From a bacterium (GTDB lineage: Bacteria; CG2-30-53-67; CG2-30-70-394), in the NCBI GenBank assembly GCA_024278555.1, contig JAJRSX010000092.1, positions 1 through 6,974 of the forward strand: a stretch of 6,974 nucleotides of DNA, given 5' to 3'. The notes below the pieces were generated by a model that did no database searches, had not been told where the DNA came from, and saw only the letters and a list, made by a program, of their open reading frames with translations. Below, piece by piece: positions 1 to 5,401 of the stretch (position 1 is the first letter of the stretch; each line of letters begins with the position of its first letter). Both the position numbers and the translations under genes were made by a program.

Positions 1-71
1 CCGCACCGTCTCCCTCCTGCTGCCCCCTGCGCCGACCCTCCCCTGGCGCGCCTCCTCCCCGGAGCCCCACC

Positions 72-1271
72 ATGTCCCTCCTCCGCACCCTCCTCCCCCT
101 CCTTCTGATGGCCTCCACCGCTTGTGCTCACGCCGACGGCGCCTTCCACGGCGCTGGATCGCCCTACCGCGACCTGAGCAAGGTCAAGGTGGGGACCATC
201 GTCCACCTGCGCACCGGCCGGACAGTGGACCGGGCCACCCTCTTCGACCACCTCGCCCGCGTGCAGGTGGTCTACGTCGGCGAGACCCACGACAACCCGG
301 AGGCCCACCGCATCCAGTTCGAGATCCTCCAGGCGCTGGCCGCCCGCCACCCGGACCTGGCGGTGGGGCTGGAGATGATCCCCCGTGATCAGCAGCCGCT
401 CCTCGACGCATGGGTCGCCGGCCATATGGAGGAGAAGGAGTTCGCCCGCCGCTGGACGGCGCTCTGGTCCACCGGCTACCGCGCCTACGAGCAGATCCTG
501 CGGCTCTGCCGCGACCGGCAGATCCCCCTGATCGCCCTCAACGCGCCACGCACCCTGGTCCACGCGGTGGCCAAGGAGGGCATCGACCACCTCTCCGAGA
601 AGATGCGCGGCGCTCTCCCCGACACCATCGACACCGACGACCCGTACCACCGGGCCAAGACCGAGGCACTCTTCTCCGGCCACTCCAAGGAGCACACCCC
701 GGACTTCGACCGCTTCTACCCGGCGCAGCTCCTGTGGGACGAGACCATGGCCCAGACCGGCGCCGACTACCTCAAGGCCCACCCGGGTTCCCACCTCCTC
801 GTCCTCGCCGGCGGCTACCACGTGGAGCAGGGGGTCGGGATACCGCGCCGCCTCTTCCGGCGGCTGCCGGTCCCCTTCGCCACCGTCCTCCCCTTCACCC
901 CGGTGGTGCCGGAGGACAAGCAAGACCGGCTGATGAAGGTAAAGCGGATGCCGACCCTCCACCTGCTGATCGCCGACTTTGCCTGGGCGGTGAACTACGC
1001 TGACCTGCCGGGGGTAAAGCTCGGGGTGGTCGTGGGCCAGACCAAGGAGGAGCCCGACCAGGTGGGTCTCGCCGTCGACCAGGTGATGGACGACACCCCC
1101 GCCGCCACCGCCGATCTGCGCGCCGGGGACCGGATCGTGACGGTAAACGGCGAGACCGTGAACGACCTCGCCGACCTCCGCTGGATCCTCGGTGCCCTCA
1201 AGAGGGGCGACACCGCCACGGTCACGGTGGAGCGGGACGGAGAGCGCCAGACCGTCACCGTTACCTTCTGA
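72..1271 (+). CDS. ChaN/DUF399-type haem-binding family protein with C-terminal PDZ domain, exported
   Basis: The 399-residue product starts with a basic residue and a Leu-rich segment (residues 3-17), then Ala-Cys-Ala-His-Ala, so it is exported. Cys18 could be a lipidated Cys, but Ser at -3 makes a poor lipobox, so ordinary cleavage after Ala19 or Ala21 is equally possible. Residues about 50-290 carry the ChaN (Cofac_haem_bdg) pattern: YVGETHDN (68-75), VGLEMIPRDQQ, LIALNAP, and AGGYHVEQGVGIP starting at 246. Family members bind haem through such conserved His and Tyr residues; iron or haem handling here is inferred. From about residue 315 to the end there is a PDZ-like domain (LGVVVG, RAGDRIVTVNGETV, then a beta-rich tail). 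The start is supported by GGAG at 61-64, seven bases before ATG. The frame is open to the window edge, but no better start is visible. It looks monocistronic. Confidence 0.88.
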   Translation: MSLLRTLLPLLLMASTACAHADGAFHGAGSPYRDLSKVKVGTIVHLRTGRTVDRATLFDHLARVQVVYVGETHDNPEAHRIQFEILQALAARHPDLAVGLEMIPRDQQPLLDAWVAGHMEEKEFARRWTALWSTGYRAYEQILRLCRDRQIPLIALNAPRTLVHAVAKEGIDHLSEKMRGALPDTIDTDDPYHRAKTEALFSGHSKEHTPDFDRFYPAQLLWDETMAQTGADYLKAHPGSHLLVLAGGYHVEQGVGIPRRLFRRLPVPFATVLPFTPVVPEDKQDRLMKVKRMPTLHLLIADFAWAVNYADLPGVKLGVVVGQTKEEPDQVGLAVDQVMDDTPAATADLRAGDRIVTVNGETVNDLADLRWILGALKRGDTATVTVERDGERQTVTVTF

Positions 1272-1324
1272 AGAGGGTCCGCAGAAATAGCCCCAAGCGT
1301 TCGCGCCCTCCTTCACACCGCTGG

Positions 1325-1360
1325 AACACGAAAACACGAAAGGGGGAAAGCACGAAAAAC
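1325..1360. repeat. Degenerate CACGAAA short-repeat block
   Basis: Three copies of ACACGAAA or GCACGAAA lie in a purine-rich stretch, separated by AGGGGGA. The block sits in the 144-base gap between the ChaN-family gene and the pentapeptide gene. It is one of several such blocks in the window (also near 4121, 4272, 6484, 6567 and 6657). No function is visible. The rest of this gap shows no clear promoter or terminator. Confidence 0.6.
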
Positions 1361-1415
1361 AGCTAATCCGCTGAGGGTGCTCAAGTCGGCGCCACGGTGG
1401 GCCGAGGAATTCACC

Positions 1416-1751
1416 ATGCCGACGATCAAGTCAGACCCCCTCTACCAGCTCCTGCGCGACGAGCAGGTCGACGCCTTCAACAAAGAGGTGGCGGCGGGCG
1501 CCATCGTCGATCTCGCCGACGCCGACCTGCGCAACGTCCACCTCCAGGGGGCCGATCTGCGCCGGGCCAACCTGCGCGGCGCCTACCTGCGTGGTGCCAA
1601 TCTGAAGGGGTGCGACCTGAGCGAGGCCGACCTCACCGGTGCCTCCATTCACGAGGCGCACATCAGCGGCTGCCTCTTCCCGGCGAACATCAGCGCCACC
1701 GAGATCCGCCTCTCCCACGAGTTCGGCACCCGCATGCGGGTCAACATCTGA
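1416..1751 (+). CDS. Small pentapeptide-repeat protein
   Basis: The 111-residue protein has an N-terminal non-repeat cap (MPTIKSDPLYQLLRDEQ and following residues), then ten consecutive pentapeptides of the A(D/N)LXX type (residues about 36-85; ADLRN, ADLRR, ANLRG, ANLKG, ADLTG and so on). These should fold as a short right-handed quadrilateral beta-helix. A short tail follows, LFPANISATEIRLSHEFGTRMRVNI in outline. There is no signal peptide or membrane segment, so it is probably cytoplasmic. Proteins of this size with the same cap and a GTRMR-type tail occur in proteobacteria as uncharacterised pentapeptide proteins. Some larger family members mimic DNA and bind gyrase, but nothing here shows that activity. 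ATG at 1416 is preferred over an upstream GTG at 1377, because GAGG lies at 1404-1407 and the 13 extra residues look non-native. Confidence 0.85.
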   Translation: MPTIKSDPLYQLLRDEQVDAFNKEVAAGAIVDLADADLRNVHLQGADLRRANLRGAYLRGANLKGCDLSEADLTGASIHEAHISGCLFPANISATEIRLSHEFGTRMRVNI

Positions 1752-1768
1752 GGCGCGGCCAGCCTCAG
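1748..1768. terminator. Convergent hairpin spanning both stop codons (possible bidirectional terminator)
   Basis: CTGAGGC (1748-1754) pairs perfectly with GCCTCAG (1762-1768) across a 7-base loop. The left arm contains the TGA of the pentapeptide gene and the right arm contains the complement of the TGA of the minus-strand gene. A symmetrical hairpin between convergent genes suits a bidirectional terminator, but neither side has a U-tract, so intrinsic termination is uncertain. Confidence 0.4.
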
Positions 1769-1956
1769 GCGTAGAGGTCGAGGAAGCGCCCCACATGGGG
1801 CCGCTCGCGCCGTCGGACCACCGACGGGCGGTCGCCGCCCTCCTCCTCGTTGACGCGCGGCGACGCATCGCTCACCACCCGCGCCGGCCGTGGCCGGTCG
1901 AAGCGGTAGTCGCGATAGTGGCCCACCGCGGTCTCGATCTGGGGTATGCGACTCAT
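1765..1956 (-). CDS. Small hypothetical protein, 63 aa
   Basis: I do not recognise this protein. It begins MSRIPQIETAVGHYRDYRFD, has a very polar Arg/Glu-rich middle with VNEEEGG, and ends in GRFLDLYA. It has no signal peptide, membrane helix or Cys. The case for a real gene is codon usage: read on the minus strand, nearly every third position is G or C, and the residues form a balanced soluble composition rather than the Pro/Arg/Ala-only strings of shadow frames here. It is convergent with the pentapeptide gene, with 13 bases between the stops. A clear Shine-Dalgarno is missing; only a weak GAAG lies just upstream of ATG. A competing plus-strand frame at 1639-2037 has a poorer composition. 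Confidence 0.5.
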   Translation of the reverse strand: MSRIPQIETAVGHYRDYRFDRPRPARVVSDASPRVNEEEGGDRPSVVRRRERPHVGRFLDLYA

Positions 1957-2197
1957 GGCTTCAGCCTGGGATTACCCCCTCCCGTTCCCCAATGCAGGAT
2001 CCGGGCCAACCTGTGCGGGTCGCACAACCCAAGGTAAACGCTCGCTCCATCTCTACGGCCACCATTCTCCGGAGGAGGGCCATCTCACAATGAGACACCT
2101 CACTGATCGGCAAGAACGACGAGAGAATGACACATATACCGAAGATTCTGCACGCCGCCGGTGCCGCGACCGTAGTGGCACGGGTATGCTGCGCGCC
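1957..2197. other. Intergenic region with small hairpins and an unused strong Shine-Dalgarno
   Basis: These 241 bases lie between a divergent pair (minus-strand 63-aa gene, plus-strand 86-aa gene), so they should hold both promoters, but I cannot pick convincing -35/-10 pairs. Two inverted repeats are visible: TGTGCG/CGCACA (2012-2026, 3-base loop) and GTGCC/GGCAC (2161-2181). GGAGGAGG at 2071-2078 precedes an ATG at 2090 that is in frame with the downstream gene. Composition changes here: third positions between 2090 and 2197 are mixed, unlike the adjoining genes. This looks like a leader rather than coding sequence. Confidence 0.4.
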
Positions 2198-2458
2198 ATG
2201 GAAGAATACACCCCCCGCGACCGGCTCGACGCCCCCACCACCGGCTTCATGGAGGCAAAGCTCCTCCTCACCGGCGTCGAGCTCCGCCTCTTCGACCCGG
2301 CGGTGAACATGGTGGCGATGACCGGCGGCGGCCGGGTCTACACCGCCGGCGAGATCGCCGCCTGGGGCGAGGCAGCGGGGCGGGTGTGCGACGGCTGGGA
2401 CCACCTCGGGCCGCGCTCCTGTCTGATTACCCTGCGGCGGCCGGAGGTGACCGAGTGA
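2198..2458 (+). CDS. Hypothetical protein, 86 aa, first gene of an operon with the AF1514-like gene
   Basis: I do not recognise this family. The protein begins MEEYTPRDRLDAPTTGFMEA and has a hydrophobic stretch around LLLTGVELRLF. It continues with a glycine-rich turn (MTGGGRVYTAGEIAAWGEAAG) in outline and ends near LGPRSCLITLRRPEVTE. It has no signal peptide, is predicted soluble and mixed alpha/beta, and contains two Cys. The start is uncertain. ATG at 2198 is chosen because GC-rich third positions begin there. ATG at 2186 and at 2090 are in the same frame, and the one at 2090 has GGAGGAGG 11 bases upstream. Its stop overlaps the GTG start of the next gene by four bases, so the two are translationally coupled. 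The coupling suggests related roles, which I cannot name. Confidence 0.65.
   Translation: MEEYTPRDRLDAPTTGFMEAKLLLTGVELRLFDPAVNMVAMTGGGRVYTAGEIAAWGEAAGRVCDGWDHLGPRSCLITLRRPEVTE
2443..2448 (+). promoter_or_regulatory. Shine-Dalgarno fixing the GTG start of the AF1514-like gene
   Basis: GGAGGT lies six bases before GTG at 2455, inside the 3' end of the preceding gene. It decides the start, because the longer in-frame ATG at 2386 has no such signal and would overlap the upstream gene by 73 bases. Confidence 0.75.
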
Positions 2459-2739
2459 AGCGCCTCGCCGTCGATGCCACCGCCTGGGAGCTCGACTTCG
2501 ACACCGCCCGCCGCCTCGCCGACGGGGTCGCGGCGACGCTGCTCGGTGAGGCGACCTGCCTCTCGTGGTACGACGCCGAGCGCGACTACGAGGCCCCCGC
2601 CGGGGCCAGCGAGTGCCACCAGGGTTGCCCGACCCCGGGCTACATCGACTACGCCGCCAACCGCGGCGCCGAGCTCCTGGTGGAGGTAGACGGCGGCCGC
2701 TTCACCTTCTGTTACCTCGCCATCGACGAGTTCGTTTGA
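2455..2739 (+). CDS. AF1514-like (DUF5619-type) small protein
   Basis: The protein has 94 residues from GTG. The pattern is a short beta/alpha start (RLAVDATAWELDFDTARRLA), then CLSWYD at 35-40, an acidic/aromatic run (AERDYEAP), SECHQGC at 52-58, PGYIDYAANRGAELLVEVDGG in outline, and a final beta strand FTFCYLAID. LSWYDxE followed by a Cys-His pair, GYIDY and a GRFxFxY strand matches what I remember of the AF1514 family, whose function is unknown. Cys54, His55 and Cys58 could bind a metal or act in redox, but this is inference. It overlaps the upstream gene at GTGA, and rsmB starts five bases after its stop. It looks like the middle gene of a three-gene transcript. Family assignment is from memory and should be treated as moderate. 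Confidence 0.65.
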   Translation: MKRLAVDATAWELDFDTARRLADGVAATLLGEATCLSWYDAERDYEAPAGASECHQGCPTPGYIDYAANRGAELLVEVDGGRFTFCYLAIDEFV

Positions 2740-2744
2740 CCACC

Positions 2745-4103
2745 ATGGCCACCAATTCAAAGGGGGGACGGCGGCGGCGTCCGCCGGCCAACCCGGCGCG
2801 CGGCCGCGCCCTGCGCCTGCTGCGGCGGCTGCGGCCGGAGGCCGACGACGGCCCCCCCCTGGCGGAGGTCCTCGACCGCGGCGACCTCTCCGGGGCCGAT
2901 CGTCGCCTCCTGCACGCCCTCTACCTCGCCGTCTGCCGCAACCGGCCGTGGCTCGACCACTGCATCGCCCCGCTGGTCAAGCGGCCGTGGGCGGAGGTAG
3001 AGCCGCGGGTCCAGGACATCCTGCGCCTCGGCGCCGCCCAGCTCCTCTGCATGGAGCGGATCCCCGCCCACGCCGCAGTCTCCGAGTCGGTCGCCCTCTG
3101 CCGCGCCGCCCACGTCGACCGCGCCGCCGGCTTTGTGAACGCGGTCCTCCGCCGCCTCGCCGCCACCCCGCCGTCGCCACCCGACCCCGAGGGCGAGGGG
3201 GGGATCGCCCTCACCTGCGGCATGCCCGACTGGCTGGTGGCGCGGTTCGTCGCGCGCCACGGGGAGGCGGAGGCGCGGGCGCGGCTCACCGCCCTGAACA
3301 CCCCGCCCGCCGGTACCGTCGTGCGCCTCAACCCCCTGCGCGGCGATCGCCAGGCGACCCTGGCCGCCCTCGCCGAGGCCAGCTCCCCTCCCCCCCCCGC
3401 CCCCCTCGGGCGAGACGGCGTCGTCCTTGCCGCCAACCTCCGCCCCGCCGACCTCCCCCCCCTCGTCGACGGCCGCATCTACCTACAAGACGGGGCCTCC
3501 CAGTGGGTCGCCGAGGTGGTCGCGCCCAAGCCCGGCGAGCGGATCCTCGACGCCTGCGCCGCCCCGGGCGGCAAGGCGTCGCACCTGGCGGCCCTGATGG
3601 GAAACAACGGCGAGGTGGTGGCGGTAGAGCTCGACCCGGGTCGTACCAAGCGGCTGCGCCTCAACCTCCGGCGCCTCGGCGCCACCTGCGTGCGGGTCGT
3701 GGAGGCGGACGCGGCGACCCTCGCCGACGGCCCGCCCTTCGACCGCATCCTCCTCTACGCCCCGTGCACCGGCCTCGGGGTGATGCGCCGCCACCCGGAG
3801 ATCCGCTGGCGCCGCACCGCCGCCGCGGTGGTCGAGACGGGCCACCTCCAGTCCCGCCTCCTGCGGCGGGTCGCCGCCCATCTGCGCCCCGGCGGCACCC
3901 TGGTCTACGCCACCTGCTCCACCGAACCGGAGGAGGGGGAGGCGGTCATCGCCCGCTCTCTCGCCGACAACGACGCCTTCACCGCGGCGCCCCTGGCCAC
4001 CGTGCCGGAGGCGGTGGCGGAGGTCGCTCCCGGCCAGTACCGCACCCTCCCCCACCGGGCAGAGCTCGACGCCTTCTTCGTCGCCCGCCTGCGGCGCGGA
4101 TGA
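2745..4103 (+). CDS. rsmB: 16S rRNA (cytosine-5-) methyltransferase RsmB
   Basis: The 452-residue protein fits the family length and order. A NusB-like RNA-binding domain (about 15-150) carries the signature ESVALCRAAHVDRAAGFVNAVLRRL in outline. After a proline-rich linker near 213-222 comes a Rossmann methyltransferase domain that uses S-adenosylmethionine to methylate C967 (E. coli numbering) of 16S rRNA. Motif I is DACAAPGGK (269-277). Motif IV is YAPCTG (338-343) with Cys341. Motif VI is YATCS (388-392) with the catalytic Cys391. The C-terminus is AELDAFFVARL. Oddity: motif IV is normally DAPC, and here the Asp is Tyr338 (TAC instead of GAC). Both cysteines remain. The ATG has no clear Shine-Dalgarno. 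It lies five bases after the AF1514-like stop, so reinitiation or coupling is likely. The frame is open upstream to 2565, but that part is a shadow of the previous gene. Confidence 0.95.
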   Translation: MATNSKGGRRRRPPANPARGRALRLLRRLRPEADDGPPLAEVLDRGDLSGADRRLLHALYLAVCRNRPWLDHCIAPLVKRPWAEVEPRVQDILRLGAAQLLCMERIPAHAAVSESVALCRAAHVDRAAGFVNAVLRRLAATPPSPPDPEGEGGIALTCGMPDWLVARFVARHGEAEARARLTALNTPPAGTVVRLNPLRGDRQATLAALAEASSPPPPAPLGRDGVVLAANLRPADLPPLVDGRIYLQDGASQWVAEVVAPKPGERILDACAAPGGKASHLAALMGNNGEVVAVELDPGRTKRLRLNLRRLGATCVRVVEADAATLADGPPFDRILLYAPCTGLGVMRRHPEIRWRRTAAAVVETGHLQSRLLRRVAAHLRPGGTLVYATCSTEPEEGEAVIARSLADNDAFTAAPLATVPEAVAEVAPGQYRTLPHRAELDAFFVARLRRG

Positions 4104-4120
4104 GCCTCTCGGTCGTGTTT

Positions 4121-4150
4121 CACCACGGGGGACACGGGGGGACGTAGGGG
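4121..4150. repeat. Degenerate CACGGG short-repeat block after rsmB
   Basis: Three imperfect units (CACCACGGGG, GACACGGGGG, GACGTAGGGG) are arranged in a 10-base period just downstream of the rsmB stop. A related short block, CCACGGAATCCACGGAACGG, lies at 4272-4291. They belong to the same dispersed family as the blocks at 1325 and 6567. Confidence 0.6.
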
Positions 4151-4171
4151 GCAATAAACGGCCGGTGGTGG

Positions 4172-4258
4172 TTTTGATAGGGGCGGCATAAGCGGCTGAA
4201 CGGGTTGCCAAACAGGCGGTGGCGGCAATCTGAGTCGCCTCCGGATCCCATGCCGCCC
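4172..4258. repeat. Structured intergenic segment: TTTTGATAGGGGCGG box plus 9-bp inverted repeat
   Basis: TTTTGATAGGGGCGG (4172-4186) reappears with one change at 6749-6763. Its 3' part starts a perfect inverted repeat, GGGCGGCAT (4181-4189) with ATGCCGCCC (4250-4258), 60 bases apart. The spacer holds a further GGCG/CGCC pair. The region 4104-4346 has no supportable gene, and these elements and the CACG blocks are all I see in it. It may be a decayed non-autonomous element. Confidence 0.4.
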
Positions 4259-4346
4259 GGCAGGGAATTGGCCACGGAATCCACGGAACGGGCGAGGGCG
4301 CGCGGCGGAAAAAAAGAGAACGAGGTGGCGCCTGCCGTGTTTCGCA

Positions 4347-4378
4347 GGAATTGGGGTCAGAATTGGAATTGGGGTCAG
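4347..4378. repeat. Tandem direct repeat of GGAATTGGGGTCAG
   Basis: GGAATTGGGGTCAG occurs at 4347-4360 and again at 4365-4378, an 18-base period. The second copy runs directly into the left arm of the large inverted repeat. Its GGGGTCAG core appears a third time, inverted, at 4446-4453. GGGGTCAG-type boxes beside palindromes are typical of REP-like elements. Confidence 0.75.
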
Positions 4379-4454
4379 GCTTGCAAACTTGCAAGTTTGC
4401 CCGTTGAGGGCCAACCGCGAGGTCCAAACTTGCAAGTTTGCAAGCCTGACCCCA
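4370..4454. repeat. REPIN/MITE-like element: perfect 30-bp inverted repeat around a 25-base spacer
   Basis: Bases 4370-4399 are the exact reverse complement of 4425-4454. Each arm runs from the outer box TGGGGTCAGGCTTG into CAAACTTGCAAGTTTG, which is itself a perfect 16-bp palindrome (4384-4399 and 4425-4440), so several alternative folds are possible. Two inverted units around a short unrelated spacer are the layout of a REPIN, a REP doublet mobilised in trans by a RAYT (Y1-type) transposase. No RAYT gene is in the window. Folded in RNA it would form a very strong hairpin after rsmB, but no U-tract follows, so a terminator role is only possible. I saw no target-site duplication flanking it. 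Confidence 0.75.
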
Positions 4455-4588
4455 GAGTCTTTGACTGAGGATCAGCGAGAACATCTCAATGTTTTTATTG
4501 ACTATAGATACATTCCCCGCCCGTTTCGACCACCCCAACCGCGGCCTCGGAGGGGACCGAAAGGCTCCCTGAGGGCGCCTCCTCGCGG

Positions 4589-5225
4589 GTGCTCCAGCCT
4601 GTAGAGCGTCGGGCCAATGCATCCAAGGCGAGCATCCGCGCCGAAAAGCGCTCCCGCGCGCGGCCGGGGTGCCGGAGGCGAGCGTTCTGGAGATGGCGGC
4701 GGACGCGGGCTACGACTCGAAAGAGGCTCTCGCCTTTGCCGAGGCGAATGAGAGCTGGATCAAGGTCCTGGTCGCCCAACCGGAGACGCCGCGAGGGGGG
4801 GCAAGGTCTTGGGTCCCGAGGCGTTCCAGGTCCACGAGGATGGCACCGCCACCTGTCCCGCGGGCAAGGCGATGGCCGGACCGTACGCGGTTCAGGGGAC
4901 CCGCCAGCAGTGGAAGGGGCGCGGCTGTACGCGCTGTCCGCTCAAGCCGGGATGTACGCGCGGGAAGAGTCGGACCTTGACCTTCGCCCCGGAGGCCGCC
5001 CGGCTTCGCAAAACAATGGAGCAGCGGGTCACCGAGCCGAAGGGCAAGGCGCGGTATGCAAAGCGCATGGCGACGGTGGAGCCGGTCTTTGCCTACCTGC
5101 AAGACGTCATGGGGTTCCACCGGGTGAGCTCGGGTCTGAGTGAGACGATTCAGGCGGAGATCCTGCTCAAGGTGTTGGCCTACAACCTGATACGGTTGGA
5201 GACGGCGGCGGCGGTCTCGACCTTC
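4589..5225 (+). pseudogene. Decayed IS1182-type transposase remnant
   Basis: Transposase pieces appear in three frames. One frame gives RRANASKASIRAEKRSR (about 4604-4654), like the ANASK region of IS1182 transposases. A second gives AADAGYDSKEALAFAE (about 4696-4743), with the second catalytic Asp of the DDE core. A third (about 4800-5210) gives TCPAGKAM, a CTRCPLKPGCTRGK Cys cluster, then RMATVEPVFAYLQDVMGFHRV with the catalytic Glu, and [13 protein letters not shown]. The last switch falls at a run of seven G (4795-4801) and needs a -1 shift. The stretch between the ANASK and DAGYDS regions, which should hold the first catalytic Asp, is largely deleted. The N-terminus is absent, and the last frame has no stop until 5510, inside rpe. 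It is therefore inactive. I cannot define the ends of the element. It lies between rsmB and rpe. Confidence 0.8.
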
Positions 5226-5226
5226 A

Positions 5227-5302
5227 CCCGGTGGTCGAACCACACCGGGACCACCGTTGCCCCCATCTCCTTGGAAAATCACCGTCCCTGTCCGCACAGG
5301 GA
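5227..5302. other. Two hairpins between the transposase remnant and rpe
   Basis: CCCGGTG (5227-5233) pairs with CACCGGG (5243-5249), and TCCCTGT (5285-5291) pairs with ACAGGGA (5296-5302) around a 4-base loop. They may be remains of the element's right end, or transcription-slowing structures upstream of rpe. Neither is followed by a U-tract. Nothing else is recognisable in 5226-5390, and no clear promoter for rpe is visible. Confidence 0.35.
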
Positions 5303-5401
5303 GGTCTGGGTCCGACGATCCGGGGGCCGTTCCATCGGTGGCCAACACACCTCCCCATCGGGCATCCTGAGCGGGCGCTGTCCCCCCCTTCGGAGCCCTC
5401 C

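Noticed and set aside
410-1003. 197-codon frame inside the ChaN-family gene
   Set aside because: The composition is Pro/Arg-rich shadow and the ChaN frame is clearly the coding one.
1431-1868. 145-codon minus-strand frame over the pentapeptide gene
   Set aside because: Its repeated VGxAQxG pattern is the antisense image of the pentapeptide repeats.
1957-2197. Riboswitch or structured ncRNA in the long leader
   Set aside because: Only short isolated stems are visible and no known riboswitch core motif could be matched by eye.
2127-2300. Possible small secreted peptide starting MTHIPKILHAAG
   Set aside because: The start looks like a signal peptide, but after about 25 codons it becomes a Ser/Pro-rich shadow of the 86-aa gene with no coding bias.
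1961-2404. 147-codon minus-strand frame opposite the 86-aa gene
   Set aside because: Codon bias favours the plus strand from 2198, and the rest runs through the non-coding leader.
2948-4147. 399-codon plus-strand frame overlapping rsmB
   Set aside because: It is made almost entirely of Arg, Pro, Gly and Ala, the sign of an off-frame reading of GC-rich DNA; rsmB in the other frame has full family motifs.
4384-4440. Two palindromic 16-base repeats with a 25-base spacer, considered as a minimal CRISPR
   Set aside because: There are only two copies, both are parts of the arms of one larger inverted repeat, and no cas gene is near.
4370-4454. Inverted repeat as the rho-independent terminator of rsmB
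   Set aside because: It begins about 270 bases past the stop and has no U-tract after either arm; a mobile REP-type origin fits better, though read-through effects are possible.
4389-4604. 71-codon frame as the N-terminus of the IS1182-type transposase
   Set aside because: It begins inside the inverted repeat and contains no family motif before its stop; no N-terminal transposase homology could be found.
3483-4622. 379-codon minus-strand frame over the rsmB 3' end and the repeats
   Set aside because: It is antisense to rsmB and passes through the inverted-repeat element, giving mirrored CKLAS/LQVCKP strings; no protein family is visible.
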